DNA of 64,000 bases from the NCBI RefSeq assembly GCF_015265435.1, contig NZ_JABJWH010000020.1:186001-250000 (forward strand). The letters are read 5' to 3'. Below are positions 23,587-33,567 of this stretch, in pieces. Source of the DNA: Alloalcanivorax profundimaris. GTDB lineage: Bacteria > Pseudomonadota > Gammaproteobacteria > Pseudomonadales > Alcanivoracaceae. How positions within the stretch are numbered: position 1 is the first letter of the stretch; every line of letters starts with the position of its first letter. The position numbers and the translations under genes were made by a program. The notes under the pieces were generated by a model. It saw only the letters and a list, made by a program, of their open reading frames with translations. It did not search any database and was not told the origin of the DNA.

Positions 23587-24900
23587 TTATTTGGGGCGGT
23601 TGTCGAAGACGTGTTTGGCTTTGCCTTCGGAGCGGGCCAGGGTGCCGGGGGCGGCCAGGTCCACTTTGGTGCTGATGCCGATGTGGGTTTTCACCCGGTG
23701 CTGCAGCTCCTTGATCACTTCCACGGTGAGGGTCTCGGCCTGGGGCGCGGCTTCCGGTTTCAGCTCCACGCGCACGGTGACGTGATCCAGGTTGCCTTCC
23801 TTTTCCACGTGGATCTCGTAGTGCGGGGCCAGGGCCTCGATCTTGAGGATCTGTTCTTCCACCTGGGTGGGGAACACGTTCACGCCACGGATGATCATCA
23901 TGTCGTCGCTGCGGCCGGTGATCTTGTCGATGCGGCGCATGGGGCGGGCCTGGCCGGGCAGCAGCCGGGTCAGGTCGCGGGTGCGGTAGCGGATGATCGG
24001 CAGTGCTTCCTTGCTGAGCGAGGTGAACACCAGCTCGCCGTATTCGCCATCGGGCAGCACTTCGCCGGTTTCCGGGTTGATGATCTCCGGATAGAAGTGG
24101 TCTTCCCAGATGGTCGGGCCGTCCTTGGTTTCGATGCATTCCATGCCGACGCCCGGGCCCATCACTTCGGAGAGGCCGTAAATGTCCAGGGCGTGGATGC
24201 CCAGGCGCGCTTCCAGCTCCTCGCGCATGGTCTGGGTCCAGGGCTCGGCGCCGAAGATGCCTACCCGCAGGCTGGAGGCTTTCGGGTCCAGGCCCTGGCG
24301 CTCCATTTCGTCGGCGATGTTGAGCATGTAGGAGGGCGTGACCATGATGATGTCCGGCTTGAAATCGTTGATCAGCTGGACTTGTTTCTCGGTCTGGCCA
24401 CCGGACATGGGGATCACGGTGCAGCCCAGGCGCTCGGCGCCGTAGTGGGCACCAAGACCGCCGGTGAACAGGCCGTAGCCGTAGGCCACGTGCACCTTGT
24501 CACCGGCATGGCCGCCGCCGGCGCGGATCGAGCGCGCCATCACGTCGGACCAGACATCGATGTCGTTCTGGGTGTAGGCCACCACGGTGGGCTTGCCGGT
24601 GGTGCCGCTGGAGGCGTGCACGCGCACCACCTCGCGCATGGGCACCGCCACCATGCCGAACGGGTAGTTGTCGCGCAGGTCGTTCTTCACCGTGAACGGG
24701 AAGTGCCGCAGGTCGTCCAGGCTGCGCAGGTCGTAGGGGTGCACGCCGGCCTCATCGAAGCTCTTCCGGTAGAAGGGCACGTTGTTGTAGGCGTGGGTGA
24801 GGCTCCAGCGCATGCGGTCGAGCTGCAGTTCACGGAGCTGGGCGACGTCGCTCATCTCCACCGAGTCGAAACGGTTCTCAAGGTTGAATGGCATATCCAT
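23587..24900 (-). CDS. paaK: Phenylacetate-CoA ligase
   Basis: PaaK (437 aa) activates phenylacetate to phenylacetyl-CoA with ATP, the entry step of aerobic phenylacetate breakdown. Adenylate-forming motifs: VHASSGTTGKPTVVAYT (P-loop-like, about 94-110), LDIYGLSEVMGPGVG, and the DLTRLLPG...RRIDKITGRSDDMMIIRGVNVFP hinge region. The ATG at 24900 has GAGGCGGAG upstream. Last gene of the minus-strand paa operon. Confidence 0.95.
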   Translation of the reverse strand: MDMPFNLENRFDSVEMSDVAQLRELQLDRMRWSLTHAYNNVPFYRKSFDEAGVHPYDLRSLDDLRHFPFTVKNDLRDNYPFGMVAVPMREVVRVHASSGTTGKPTVVAYTQNDIDVWSDVMARSIRAGGGHAGDKVHVAYGYGLFTGGLGAHYGAERLGCTVIPMSGGQTEKQVQLINDFKPDIIMVTPSYMLNIADEMERQGLDPKASSLRVGIFGAEPWTQTMREELEARLGIHALDIYGLSEVMGPGVGMECIETKDGPTIWEDHFYPEIINPETGEVLPDGEYGELVFTSLSKEALPIIRYRTRDLTRLLPGQARPMRRIDKITGRSDDMMIIRGVNVFPTQVEEQILKIEALAPHYEIHVEKEGNLDHVTVRVELKPEAAPQAETLTVEVIKELQHRVKTHIGISTKVDLAAPGTLARSEGKAKHVFDNRPK

Positions 24901-24955
24901 CTCCGCCTCTCTTTATTCTCTAATGGCAGGGCGCGCCGCGCCCGGCTGCGTTGCT

Positions 24956-26164
24956 TCAGATTCTTTCGATGACGACCGCGATGCCCTGGCCGACGCCGAT
25001 GCACATAGTGCACAGCGCGTAGCGGCCCTGACGGCGCTCCAGTTCATGAAGGGCGGTGGTCACCAGGCGGGCGCCGCTCATGCCCAGGGGATGACCCAGG
25101 GCAATGGCGCCGCCATTGGGGTTCACGTGCTCGGCGTCGTCCGGCAGACCCAGCTCACGCAGGACCGCCAGGGATTGGGACGCGAACGCTTCGTTCAGCT
25201 CGATGACATCCATATCGGCCAGCTTCAAGCCGGTGGTAGCCAGCACTTTTTGCGTGGCCGGCGCCGGGCCGATGCCCATGATGCGCGGTTCCACCCCGGC
25301 TGTCGCCATGCCCAGAACCCGGGCGCGGGGTTTCAGGTTCCAGCGCCGGGCGGCGGCCTCGCTGCCCATCAGCAGGGCGCAGGCACCGTCGTTGACGCCG
25401 GAGGCATTGCCGGCGGTGACGCTACCGCCTTCGCGGCGGAACGGCGTGCCCAGCTTGGCCAGCGCTTCCAGGCTGGTCTGCGGGCGCGGGTGCTCGTCAT
25501 CGCGCACGATCAACGGATCCTGCTTACGGCGAGGCACGCTCACCGGCACGATCTCGTCGGCGAAGGTGCCGTCCGCCAGAGCGCGGCCGGCTTTTTGCTG
25601 GCTGCGGAAGGCGAAGGCGTCCTGGTCCTCGCGGCTGACCTTGAACTGCTCGGCCACGTTCTCGGCGGTTTCCGGCATGGAATCAATGCCGTACTGATCC
25701 TTCATCCATTTGTTGACGAAGCGCCAGCCAATGGTGGTATCGAAAACGTCCGCCTGGCGGGAAAACGCCTGCTCCGCCTTACCCATCACGAACGGCGCCC
25801 GGGACATGGATTCCACGCCGCCGGCGATCATCAGGTTTCCTTCCTGGCAACGCAGGGCGCGGGCGGCGCTGCCCACCGCGTCCATGCCGGAGCCGCACAG
25901 GCGGTTCAGGGTGACACCGGGCACGTCCACCGGCAGGCCCGCCAGCAAGGCGCTCATGCGCGCCACGTTGCGGTTGTCCTCGCCAGCCTGGTTGGCGCAG
26001 CCGTAGAACACATCGTCCACGGTGCTCCAGTCCACGTCGGCGTGACGCTCCATCAAGGCCTTCATGGGAATGGCGCCCAGATCGTCGGCGCGGACCGGCG
26101 CAAGCGCGCCGCCGTAGCGACCCACCGGGGTGCGGATGGCGTCGAAAATCAGTGCGTCGCTCAT
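24956..26164 (-). CDS. paaJ: 3-oxoadipyl-CoA / 3-oxo-5,6-dehydrosuberyl-CoA thiolase
   Basis: A 402-aa thiolase releasing acetyl-CoA in the last steps of phenylacetate (and beta-ketoadipate) breakdown. Nucleophile cysteine near residue 91 in NRLCGSGMDA, His in GGAIALGHPLGMSG, and the second catalytic Cys in CTMCIGVGQG. PaaJ is chosen over PcaF because of the paa neighbours; the two are hard to tell apart by sequence. ATGA overlap with paaI. Confidence 0.92.
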   Translation of the reverse strand: MSDALIFDAIRTPVGRYGGALAPVRADDLGAIPMKALMERHADVDWSTVDDVFYGCANQAGEDNRNVARMSALLAGLPVDVPGVTLNRLCGSGMDAVGSAARALRCQEGNLMIAGGVESMSRAPFVMGKAEQAFSRQADVFDTTIGWRFVNKWMKDQYGIDSMPETAENVAEQFKVSREDQDAFAFRSQQKAGRALADGTFADEIVPVSVPRRKQDPLIVRDDEHPRPQTSLEALAKLGTPFRREGGSVTAGNASGVNDGACALLMGSEAAARRWNLKPRARVLGMATAGVEPRIMGIGPAPATQKVLATTGLKLADMDVIELNEAFASQSLAVLRELGLPDDAEHVNPNGGAIALGHPLGMSGARLVTTALHELERRQGRYALCTMCIGVGQGIAVVIERI

Positions 26165-26622
26165 GCGTCGCTCTCCTGTTCATGAATCACCGGGCCACGG
26201 ATTTTGTAGGACTTGCCACGGAACAGGGCCACCAGCTCGCCGTCACCGTTGGTGACGCGCACGTCGTAGACGCCGGTGCGGCCCTTGCGGGTCTGCTCCC
26301 GGGCGTCGGCGGTGAGGGTGTCGCCCAGCTTGCCCGGCGCCACGTACTCGATGGAGCAACCGGACGCCACGGTGGCTTCGTTGTAGGAATTACAGGCAAA
26401 GGCGAAGGCCGAATCCGCCAGGGTGAAGATATAGCCACCGTGGCAGGAGTCGTGCCCCTGGATCATGGTCTCGGTGATCGGCATGGTGAGCACGGCGCGG
26501 CCCGGCGCCACGCTCTCGACCCGCATGTTCAGGGCCTGGCTGGCGCGGTCACGGGCGTACATGGCGTCGGCGCATTGCCGTGCCAGGGCGCCGGCATCCA
26601 CCGTGGCGGAGGATTCGGGCAT
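26161..26622 (-). CDS. paaI: Hydroxyphenylacetyl-CoA thioesterase PaaI
   Basis: A 153-aa hotdog thioesterase thought to rescue CoA from dead-end phenylacetyl-CoA derivatives. The hotdog signature MIQGHDSCHGGYIFTLADSAFAFACN is intact, including the HGG turn and the catalytic Asp. It ends with a 4-bp overlap into paaJ and starts 68 bp after paaG. Confidence 0.92.
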   Translation of the reverse strand: MPESSATVDAGALARQCADAMYARDRASQALNMRVESVAPGRAVLTMPITETMIQGHDSCHGGYIFTLADSAFAFACNSYNEATVASGCSIEYVAPGKLGDTLTADAREQTRKGRTGVYDVRVTNGDGELVALFRGKSYKIRGPVIHEQESDA

Positions 26623-26690
26623 GGTACTGCTCTCCCTGGGGACCCCGGCGCCAGAACCGCCAAGGCCCCTCTGCGTATGTATTTATTGAA

Positions 26691-27491
26691 TTATTGACCC
26701 GAAAATTTCGGGCTGCGTTTTTCCATGAAGGCGGCGACGCCTTCGCGGTAATCGGCGGTGCGGCCGGCCTGACGTTGCAGGTCGCGCTCCAGGTCGAGCT
26801 GGGTGTCCAGGTCGTTGGTGCCGCTTTCGTTGAGCGCCTGCTTGATCAGCGCCAGCCCGCGGGTGGGCTGGGTGGCCAGATGGGCGGCCAGGCTGGCGGC
26901 CTCGTCGCGCAGGGCCTCGTCGTCCGCCACCTTCCAGATCAGGCCCCAGGCTTCCGCCTGCTCGGCGCCGAGCTTGTCGCCCAGCATGGCCAGACCCTTG
27001 GCGCGGGCCAGGCCCACCTGGCGGGGCAGTTGCCAGGTGCCGCCGGAATCCGGCACCAGACCGATCTTGGCGAACGCCTGGGTAAAGCTGGCGGAACGCG
27101 CCGCCAGCACGATGTCGCAGGCCAGGGCGATGTTGGCGCCGGCGCCGGCGGCCACGCCGTTGACCGCGCACACCACCGGCACCGGCAGGGCGGTAAGGGT
27201 GCGGATCAGCGGGTTGTAATACGTCTCGATGGAGTAACCCAGGTCCGGCATCTCATCGCCCGGGGCCACGTTGCGGTCGGACAGATCCTGGCCGGCGCAA
27301 AAACCACGGCCGTTGCCGGTGAGCAGCAGAGCCCGGCAATCGCCGGATTCCACCGCGCCCCGCACTTCGGTGAGCGCCTGGCGCACCTCCTGGTGCATGG
27401 CTTCATTGAAGCTGTTGAGGCGGTCCGGACGGTTCAGGGCCAGAGTGGCCACGCCGTCGCGGAGCGAGAATTCGATGGTGTCGTAGGCCAT
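26691..27491 (-). CDS. paaG: Enoyl-CoA hydratase/isomerase PaaG (epoxide-to-oxepin isomerase)
   Basis: A 266-aa crotonase. PaaG converts ring-1,2-epoxyphenylacetyl-CoA to the oxepin-CoA. Oxyanion-hole segments GRGFCAGQDLSDR and NGVAAGAGANIALACD are present, and the acid/base position in KIGLVPDSGGTWQLPR fits PaaG (an Asp). Start 27491 is at MAYDTIEFSL; an upstream in-frame extension is unsupported. First gene of the minus-strand operon. Confidence 0.88.
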   Translation of the reverse strand: MAYDTIEFSLRDGVATLALNRPDRLNSFNEAMHQEVRQALTEVRGAVESGDCRALLLTGNGRGFCAGQDLSDRNVAPGDEMPDLGYSIETYYNPLIRTLTALPVPVVCAVNGVAAGAGANIALACDIVLAARSASFTQAFAKIGLVPDSGGTWQLPRQVGLARAKGLAMLGDKLGAEQAEAWGLIWKVADDEALRDEAASLAAHLATQPTRGLALIKQALNESGTNDLDTQLDLERDLQRQAGRTADYREGVAAFMEKRSPKFSGQ

Positions 27492-27564
27492 GGTACGCCT
27501 CTGTGCTGGCAGTGACTGGCTGACGAAAATGCGGCCGCCCACGGCGAGCCGCGACCTGATAACG

Positions 27565-27616
27565 AGCATAGCCCAAACATGACACCAGTCAATACATAAT
27601 TATCTAATTCATGTAT
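27565..27616 (-). promoter_or_regulatory. Promoter and dyad operator of the paaG-I-J-K operon
   Basis: On the minus strand: -35 TTGACT (27587-27592), 16-bp spacer, -10 TATGCT (27565-27570). A 25-bp AT-rich imperfect palindrome with arms ATACAT / ATGTAT (27592-27616) abuts the -35. A second dyad AGAGAT / ATCTCT lies at 27624-27642. The first is a candidate site for PaaX or another regulator. The 320-bp gap 27492-27811 also holds the paaY leader; nothing else stands out there. Confidence 0.6.
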
Positions 27617-27811
27617 CGCATTTAGAGATGGCCGGAATCTCTTTCTTGCTCTACTACCGTATTTTTTCTTTTTTATCATAAACTTACCGGAAGCATCACC
27701 GGGCGGCGCCTAGTGTTACAAAATCGTCCGTTTGATCGCTCTTTAGAGGTCATGTAGCTTAATCGGCCACCCCGTCACGGCCTCCGGGCCCGCTTTCTTG
27801 GAGATTCCGCC

Positions 27812-28414
27812 ATGCCCTGTTACCAGCTTGAAGGCATCACGCCGGTGATTCACCCGGACGCCTATGTGGACCCCACCGCCGTGCTGATCGGCGACGTGAT
27901 CGTGGGCCCGGATTGCTACGTGGGCCCCTGCGCCAGCCTGCGCGGCGACTTCGGCCGGCTGATCCTGGAGCGCGGCGCCAACCTTCAGGACACCTGCGTG
28001 ATGCACGGCTTCCCGGGCACCGACACCATCGTCGAACAGGACGGCCACATCGGCCACGGCGCGGTGCTGCACGGCTGCCGCATCGGCCGCAACGCCATGG
28101 TGGGCATGAACGCGGTGATCCTGGATTACGCGGAGATCGGCGAATCCTCCATTGTCGCCGCCGGCGCCCTGGTCAAGGGCCGCTTCAGCTGCCCGCCGCG
28201 TTCCATGGTGATCGGCACCCCGGCGGTGGTGAAGCGCGAGCTCAGCGAGGAAGAGGTGCGCTGGAAATACGAAGGGACCCTGGAATACCAGGAGCTGGCG
28301 CGCCGCTACCAGCGGGCCATGAAACCCTGCGACCCGCTCACCGAGATGGAAGCGGACCGCCCGCGCATGCAAACCAACAAGATCGCCCCGAAGGGGGAGG
28401 AAGCGGCGGGCTAG
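27812..28414 (+). CDS. paaY: Phenylacetate degradation protein PaaY (gamma-carbonic-anhydrase fold)
   Basis: A 200-aa left-handed beta-helix protein of the gamma-carbonic anhydrase family; PaaY acts as a thioesterase clearing inhibitory CoA adducts of the pathway. Hexapeptide repeats run from about residue 20 to 135 and the metal-site histidines are visible (VMHGFPGTDT, GHIGHGAVLHGCRIG). TTGGAG precedes the ATG. Its stop shares a CTAG with convergent paaX. Confidence 0.92.
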   Translation: MPCYQLEGITPVIHPDAYVDPTAVLIGDVIVGPDCYVGPCASLRGDFGRLILERGANLQDTCVMHGFPGTDTIVEQDGHIGHGAVLHGCRIGRNAMVGMNAVILDYAEIGESSIVAAGALVKGRFSCPPRSMVIGTPAVVKRELSEEEVRWKYEGTLEYQELARRYQRAMKPCDPLTEMEADRPRMQTNKIAPKGEEAAG

Positions 28415-29337
28415 TCGAGCCCACCGAAGCGCTGGTAGAAGCCGTCGCCGGCCTCCGGCAGCGGGCCCTGGGCGGTTTCCGCGTGCTGACTGATCCAGGT
28501 TTCCGCGCCCTGGCCGGTGAGCCGGTAGAGGTTGCGGGCCAGCTGCCGGGCGGCGCGGCCCTCCCAATCGGCGGGCAACAACTCGTCGGGTAACAGCGGA
28601 TCGCGCAGCAGCAGTTTCCGGTATTCGTGGATCAGCAGGGTGCGCGCCAGGAAGCATTCCCTGGGCGGCAGACTCTTCTCCTTGCGCATCTGGTTCCACA
28701 GCGGGCGGAACTGATTCAGAAACTCGCCATAGCCCTCGGCGAGCTGATCCAGATTCCAGGCCTCGCGCACCAGGCGGCGCAGGGGCCGGGTGGCGAATTG
28801 ATCCACGGTATCGGTCTGGAACAGAATGACGTCGTCCAGGGCGCCCAGCTCCTGGAGGGAGGCGTTCAGCTCGGCGCGGTCCACGCCCGGGTGCGCCAGC
28901 ACCGTGGGCGCGAAAGCGCCAAATCCCATCCACTCCAGCTCCTGGCGCACGTCCCGGCGGCGGTCGGCGTCCAACTGGTTGAGGATCACCAGGGTCCAGG
29001 CGCCGTCCCAGGCGGGCTGGCCACCGGAGTAAACGCGCTTGAAGGCTTTTTCGAAGCGGCGCCGCCCGGCGCCGGTGAGGCCGTAGTAGCTGCGCCGGCC
29101 CACCTTCTCGGCGATCAGCCAGCCTTCGCGGGTGAGGCGGAACACGGAGGTGCGCACCAGGCGCTGGTTGACGCCCATGGGCGCCAGCAGCTCGATCAGG
29201 CTGCCCAGCCAGACGGTGCCGCCCCGGGGCACGATGGCATCCCCGAACACGGTGATGATCAGTGAGCCGGTGCGCAGCGGGCGGCGCTGTTGAAAGCGTT
29301 TGATCAGCGTTTCCAGATGATCGGACTGCAGGTCCAA
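28411..29337 (-). CDS. paaX: Phenylacetate catabolism repressor PaaX
   Basis: PaaX (308 aa here) represses paa operons until phenylacetyl-CoA binds. N-terminal winged-helix region SLIITVFGDAIVPRGGTVWLGSLIELL...RLVRTSVFRLTREGWL is characteristic, and the C-terminus ends QRFGGLD. The start is uncertain: the TTG at 29337 after GGGGGTAGGG matches the usual PaaX N-terminus and length; an ATG at 29400 would add 21 residues but has no ribosome site. Divergent from the ABC importer, whose promoter lies in the shared gap. Confidence 0.92.
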   Translation of the reverse strand: MDLQSDHLETLIKRFQQRRPLRTGSLIITVFGDAIVPRGGTVWLGSLIELLAPMGVNQRLVRTSVFRLTREGWLIAEKVGRRSYYGLTGAGRRRFEKAFKRVYSGGQPAWDGAWTLVILNQLDADRRRDVRQELEWMGFGAFAPTVLAHPGVDRAELNASLQELGALDDVILFQTDTVDQFATRPLRRLVREAWNLDQLAEGYGEFLNQFRPLWNQMRKEKSLPPRECFLARTLLIHEYRKLLLRDPLLPDELLPADWEGRAARQLARNLYRLTGQGAETWISQHAETAQGPLPEAGDGFYQRFGGLD

Positions 29338-29403
29338 AACCCTACCCCCATTGCCGGAACGGTCCCTCGAAAAGATTCGACATACTACCAAACGGCCCAT
29401 CTG

Positions 29404-29516
29404 TATGACACAAACAACACACGAATTCCACGCTAAAACGGGGACTTGCCGGCATAGGTCCACTTTTATGACACATTAAACGCCGTATTGACTTGTATGC
29501 CGTATCGCTTTATACC
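29404..29516 (+). promoter_or_regulatory. ABC importer promoter and repeated TATGACACA motif
   Basis: Promoter: TTGACT (29488-29493), 17-bp spacer, TATACC (29511-29516). Upstream, the 9-mer TATGACACA occurs at 29404-29412 and 29467-29475, 63 bp apart (about six helical turns). A related CATGACACC is at 27579, beside the paaG promoter. The repeats could be PaaX sites; this is inference. Confidence 0.55.
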
Positions 29517-29592
29517 TGTACCTATCGACGGGCCCGATGGGACAACAGAGGCCCGCATAAGAACAACTGGCATACGCTCAAAAGGTGCGATA

Positions 29593-30750
29593 ATGAAAAG
29601 AACGCTGAAACAGCTGGCCGCTGGCGCGGTCACCGCCCTCGGTCTGACCCTGGCCACCGTGCCCGCCCAGGCCGCGGACACCATCCGAATCGGCTCCTTC
29701 CTTTCTGTTACCGGACCGGCGTCCTTCCTCGGCGATCCGGAATTGAAAACCCTGGAACTGTACATCGACAAGATCAACGAACGTGGCGGCGTGCTCGGCA
29801 AACAGCTCGAGCTGGTCCACTATGACGACGCCGGCGACGCCTCCAAGGCGCGCACCTTCGCCAACCGCCTGCTGCGCCAGGACCGCGTCGATCTGATCGT
29901 CGGCGGCTCCACCACCGGCGCCACCATGGCGGCGGTGCCGCTGATCCAGCAGGCCGGCGTGCCGTTCATCTCCCTGGCCGGCGCCGAAACCATCACCACC
30001 CCGGTGAAGAAGTGGGTGTTCAAGACGCCACAGTCCGACCGTCAGGCGGCCCGCCGGATTCTGATGGACATGAAGGAACGCGGCTTCACCAAGATCGGCC
30101 TGATCTCCGGCACCGGCGGCTTCGGTGCTTCCGGCCGCAACGTCACCAAGGAAGAGGCCGGCAACTTCGGCATCGAGATCGTCGCCGACGAGACCTACAA
30201 CCCGAAGGACACCGACACCACCGCCCAGCTCACCCGCATCCGCAACACCGACGGCGTGCAGGCGATCCTCAACTTCGACTTCGGTCAGGGCCCGGCGATC
30301 GTGACCCGCAACTACGCGCAACTGGGCATCGAGATCCCCTTCTATCAGTCCCACGGCGTGGCCTCCGACAGCTTCCTGGAACTGGCCGGCGACGCCGCCG
30401 AAGGCCTGCGCCTGCCCGCTTCCGCGCTGCTGGTGGCGGACAAGCTGCCGGAATCCGATCCCCAGTACGAAGTGCTGAACCGCTACAAGAGCGACTACGA
30501 AAGCCGCTATAACGAATCGGTTTCCACCTTCGGCGCCTACGCCTACGACGGCCTGCAACTGGCGGTCCAGGCCATCAACATGGCCGGCGGCACCGACAAG
30601 GCCAAGGTGCGCGACGCGCTGGAAAGCATCGACGGCGCCGTGGGCGTCACCGGCACCTACCGGATGAGCGCCGAGGACCACATGGGCCTCGACGCGGAAT
30701 CCTTCCGCATCCTTCAAGTGGAGGATGGCGACTGGGCGTTGACGGAATAA
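29593..30750 (+). CDS. ABC transporter substrate-binding protein, branched-chain amino acid type
   Basis: A 385-aa type-I periplasmic binding protein (Peripla_BP_6). Signal peptide at about 1-27 with cleavage after AQA. The mature start DTIRIGSFLSVTGPASFLGDPELKTLELYIDKIN and GGVLGKQLELVHYDDAGDASKA are family hallmarks. The ligand is not predictable from sequence; lying next to paaX, it may bind phenylacetate or another aromatic acid instead of an amino acid. First gene of a five-gene operon. Confidence 0.9.
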   Translation: MKRTLKQLAAGAVTALGLTLATVPAQAADTIRIGSFLSVTGPASFLGDPELKTLELYIDKINERGGVLGKQLELVHYDDAGDASKARTFANRLLRQDRVDLIVGGSTTGATMAAVPLIQQAGVPFISLAGAETITTPVKKWVFKTPQSDRQAARRILMDMKERGFTKIGLISGTGGFGASGRNVTKEEAGNFGIEIVADETYNPKDTDTTAQLTRIRNTDGVQAILNFDFGQGPAIVTRNYAQLGIEIPFYQSHGVASDSFLELAGDAAEGLRLPASALLVADKLPESDPQYEVLNRYKSDYESRYNESVSTFGAYAYDGLQLAVQAINMAGGTDKAKVRDALESIDGAVGVTGTYRMSAEDHMGLDAESFRILQVEDGDWALTE

Positions 30751-30761
30751 TCCCAAGGCCG

Positions 30762-30843
30762 AATCGCGGCTGAAGCGGTGCGCCGCCCGGCCGCTCCTAC
30801 CTCGTGCCACGCACGACCCTGTAGGAGCGACTTCAGTCGCGAT
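30762..30843. repeat. Pair of REP-like elements in the transporter operon
   Basis: Two opposed copies of the motif seen at 23347: a degenerate one at 30762-30800 (ATCGCGGCTGAAGC...CCGCTCCTAC) and CTGTAGGAGCGACTTCAGTC at 30819-30838, extending to 30843. They fill the 149-bp gap between the binding-protein and permease genes and may stabilise the upstream mRNA. Confidence 0.8.
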
Positions 30844-30899
30844 CCCCCGCCCCAGCACCGCCCCGCCGCCCTCCTCCCACGACCATCCCGGGCAGAATC

Positions 30900-31775
30900 A
30901 TGTTCAGCGAATTTTTCCAGTTCACCTTCTCGGGGATCACCCTGGGCGCCATCTATGCGCTGGTCGCCCTGGGGTTCACCCTGATCTACAACGCCAGCCA
31001 TGTGATCAACTTCGCCCAGGGCGAATTCCTGATGATCGGCGGCATGGGCACCGTGGTCCTGATGGACGCCGGCGTGCCGATTTATTTCGCCATTCCCCTG
31101 GCCATCGCCATGGCCGGGGTGGCCGGCATCCTGCTGCACCGCCTAGCCATCGCGCCGGCCAAGAACGCCGACGTGGTGACGCTGATTATCATCACCATCG
31201 GCGCCTCCATCTTCCTGCGCGGGCTGGCGCAGGTGTTCTGGGGCAAGGAGTACCACGCCCTGCCGAATTTCAGCGCCACCGAGTCGATCAGCCTGGGCGG
31301 CGCGACCCTGCTCACCCAGAGCCTGTGGATTCTGGGCATCGCCGCGGTGCTGGTCACCGCCCTGGGGCTGTTCTTCACCCGCACCGCCCTGGGCAAGGCG
31401 CTGCTGGCCACCTCCATGAACAAGGACGCGGCCAGCCTGATGGGCATCAAGACCAGCGCCATTCTGATGATGGCGTTCGGCATTTCCGCGGTGATCGGCG
31501 CCGCCGCCGGGGTGATCGTGGCGCCCATCACCCTGACCTCCTATGACATCGGCATCATGCTCGGCCTCAAGGGCTTCATCGCCGCCGCCATCGGTGGGCT
31601 GGGCAGCAGCACCGGCGCCATTCTCGGTGGTCTGTTGCTGGGCCTGGCCGAAGCCTACACCGCCGGCTACATCTCGTCGGATTACAAGGACGCGGTGCCG
31701 TTCGTGATCATTCTGGCGATCCTGTTTTTCCTGCCCAACGGCCTGCTGGGCAGCCGCGCCGTGGAGCGAGTGTAA
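30900..31775 (+). CDS. ABC transporter permease, LivH type
   Basis: A 291-aa inner-membrane permease with about eight hydrophobic helices. LivH features: TLGAIYALVALGFTLIYNASHVINFAQGEFLMIGG near the start and KGFIAAAIGGLGSSTGAILGGLLLGLAEAY near the end (EAA-like loop contacting the ATPases). Its stop overlaps the next start by one base (TAATG). Confidence 0.92.
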   Translation: MFSEFFQFTFSGITLGAIYALVALGFTLIYNASHVINFAQGEFLMIGGMGTVVLMDAGVPIYFAIPLAIAMAGVAGILLHRLAIAPAKNADVVTLIIITIGASIFLRGLAQVFWGKEYHALPNFSATESISLGGATLLTQSLWILGIAAVLVTALGLFFTRTALGKALLATSMNKDAASLMGIKTSAILMMAFGISAVIGAAAGVIVAPITLTSYDIGIMLGLKGFIAAAIGGLGSSTGAILGGLLLGLAEAYTAGYISSDYKDAVPFVIILAILFFLPNGLLGSRAVERV

Positions 31776-32781
31776 TGAGCGAAGCGATTCCGCACCGTCC
31801 GTCCCGGGTCCGGGCGCCCGCCAAATGGCCGGGCCTGCTGGCCCTGGCCGTGGTGTTGCTGGCGTTGCCGCTGTTCGCCGGCAACGACTACCACTACGAC
31901 CTGATGATCAAGATCGCCCTGACCGCCGCCGTGGCGGTGGGCCTCAACCTGCTGGTGGGCTACGCTGGCCAGATCAGTCTCGGCCACGCGGCTTTCTATG
32001 CCGCCGGCGCCTACGGCAGCGCCCTGCTGGTGCAGAACCACGGGATCACGCCGGTGCCGGCCATGCTGCTGGCCGCCGCCGGGGTGGCGGTGCTGGCCTG
32101 GCTGGTGGGCAAACCGATCCTGCACCTGAAGGGCCATTATCTGTCCATGGCCACCCTGGGCCTGGGCGTGATCGCCGCCATCGTGCTCAACAACGAGGAT
32201 CAGCTCACCGGCGGCCCGGACGGCCTGCCGGTGGCGCCGCTGAGCCTGTTCGGTCATGAGCTGAGCGTGTTCGGCAGCTACGATCTGTTCGGCCTCACCG
32301 TCACCGGCACTCAGGTGTGGTACGGCATCGCCGCTGGCTTCCTGTTCCTGTCGGTGCTGTTCGCGCTGAACCTGATCGACTCGCCCCTGGGCCGCGCCCT
32401 GCGCGCCCTGCACGGCTCGGAAATCGCCGCCCAGGTGGCCGGCGTGGACACCGGCAAATTCAAGCTGCGGGTGTTCGTGATCTCCGCCGTCTACGCCAGC
32501 CTGGCGGGCAGCCTGTACGGCTACTACGGCGGTTTCATCACCCCCAACATCGCCTCGTTCACCCACTCCATCGAACTGATCACCATCGTCGTGCTGGGCG
32601 GCATGGCCTCCACCTACGGGGTGATCCTGGGCGCCGCCATCCTGCTGCTGATTCCGCAGTTCCTGACCGGCTTCCAGGAGCTGGAGATGGTGTTGTTCGG
32701 CGCCATTCTGATGGCGGTGATGATCTTCATGCCGCGCGGCCTGGTACCCACCCTGGCGCGCCGCTTCCAGAAGGAGGCCCC

Positions 32782-32785
<4 letters not shown>
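31775..32785 (+). CDS. ABC transporter permease, LivM type
   Basis: A 336-aa inner-membrane permease. NLLVGYAGQISLGHAAFYAAGAYGSALL is the LivM signature; GRALRALHGSEIAAQVAGVDTGKFKLRVFVISA and SIELITIVVLGGMASTYGVILGA follow. It pairs with the LivH-type subunit. Overlaps the ATPase gene by 4 bp (ATGA). Confidence 0.92.
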
Positions 32786-33563
<778 letters not shown>

Positions 33564-33567
<4 letters not shown>

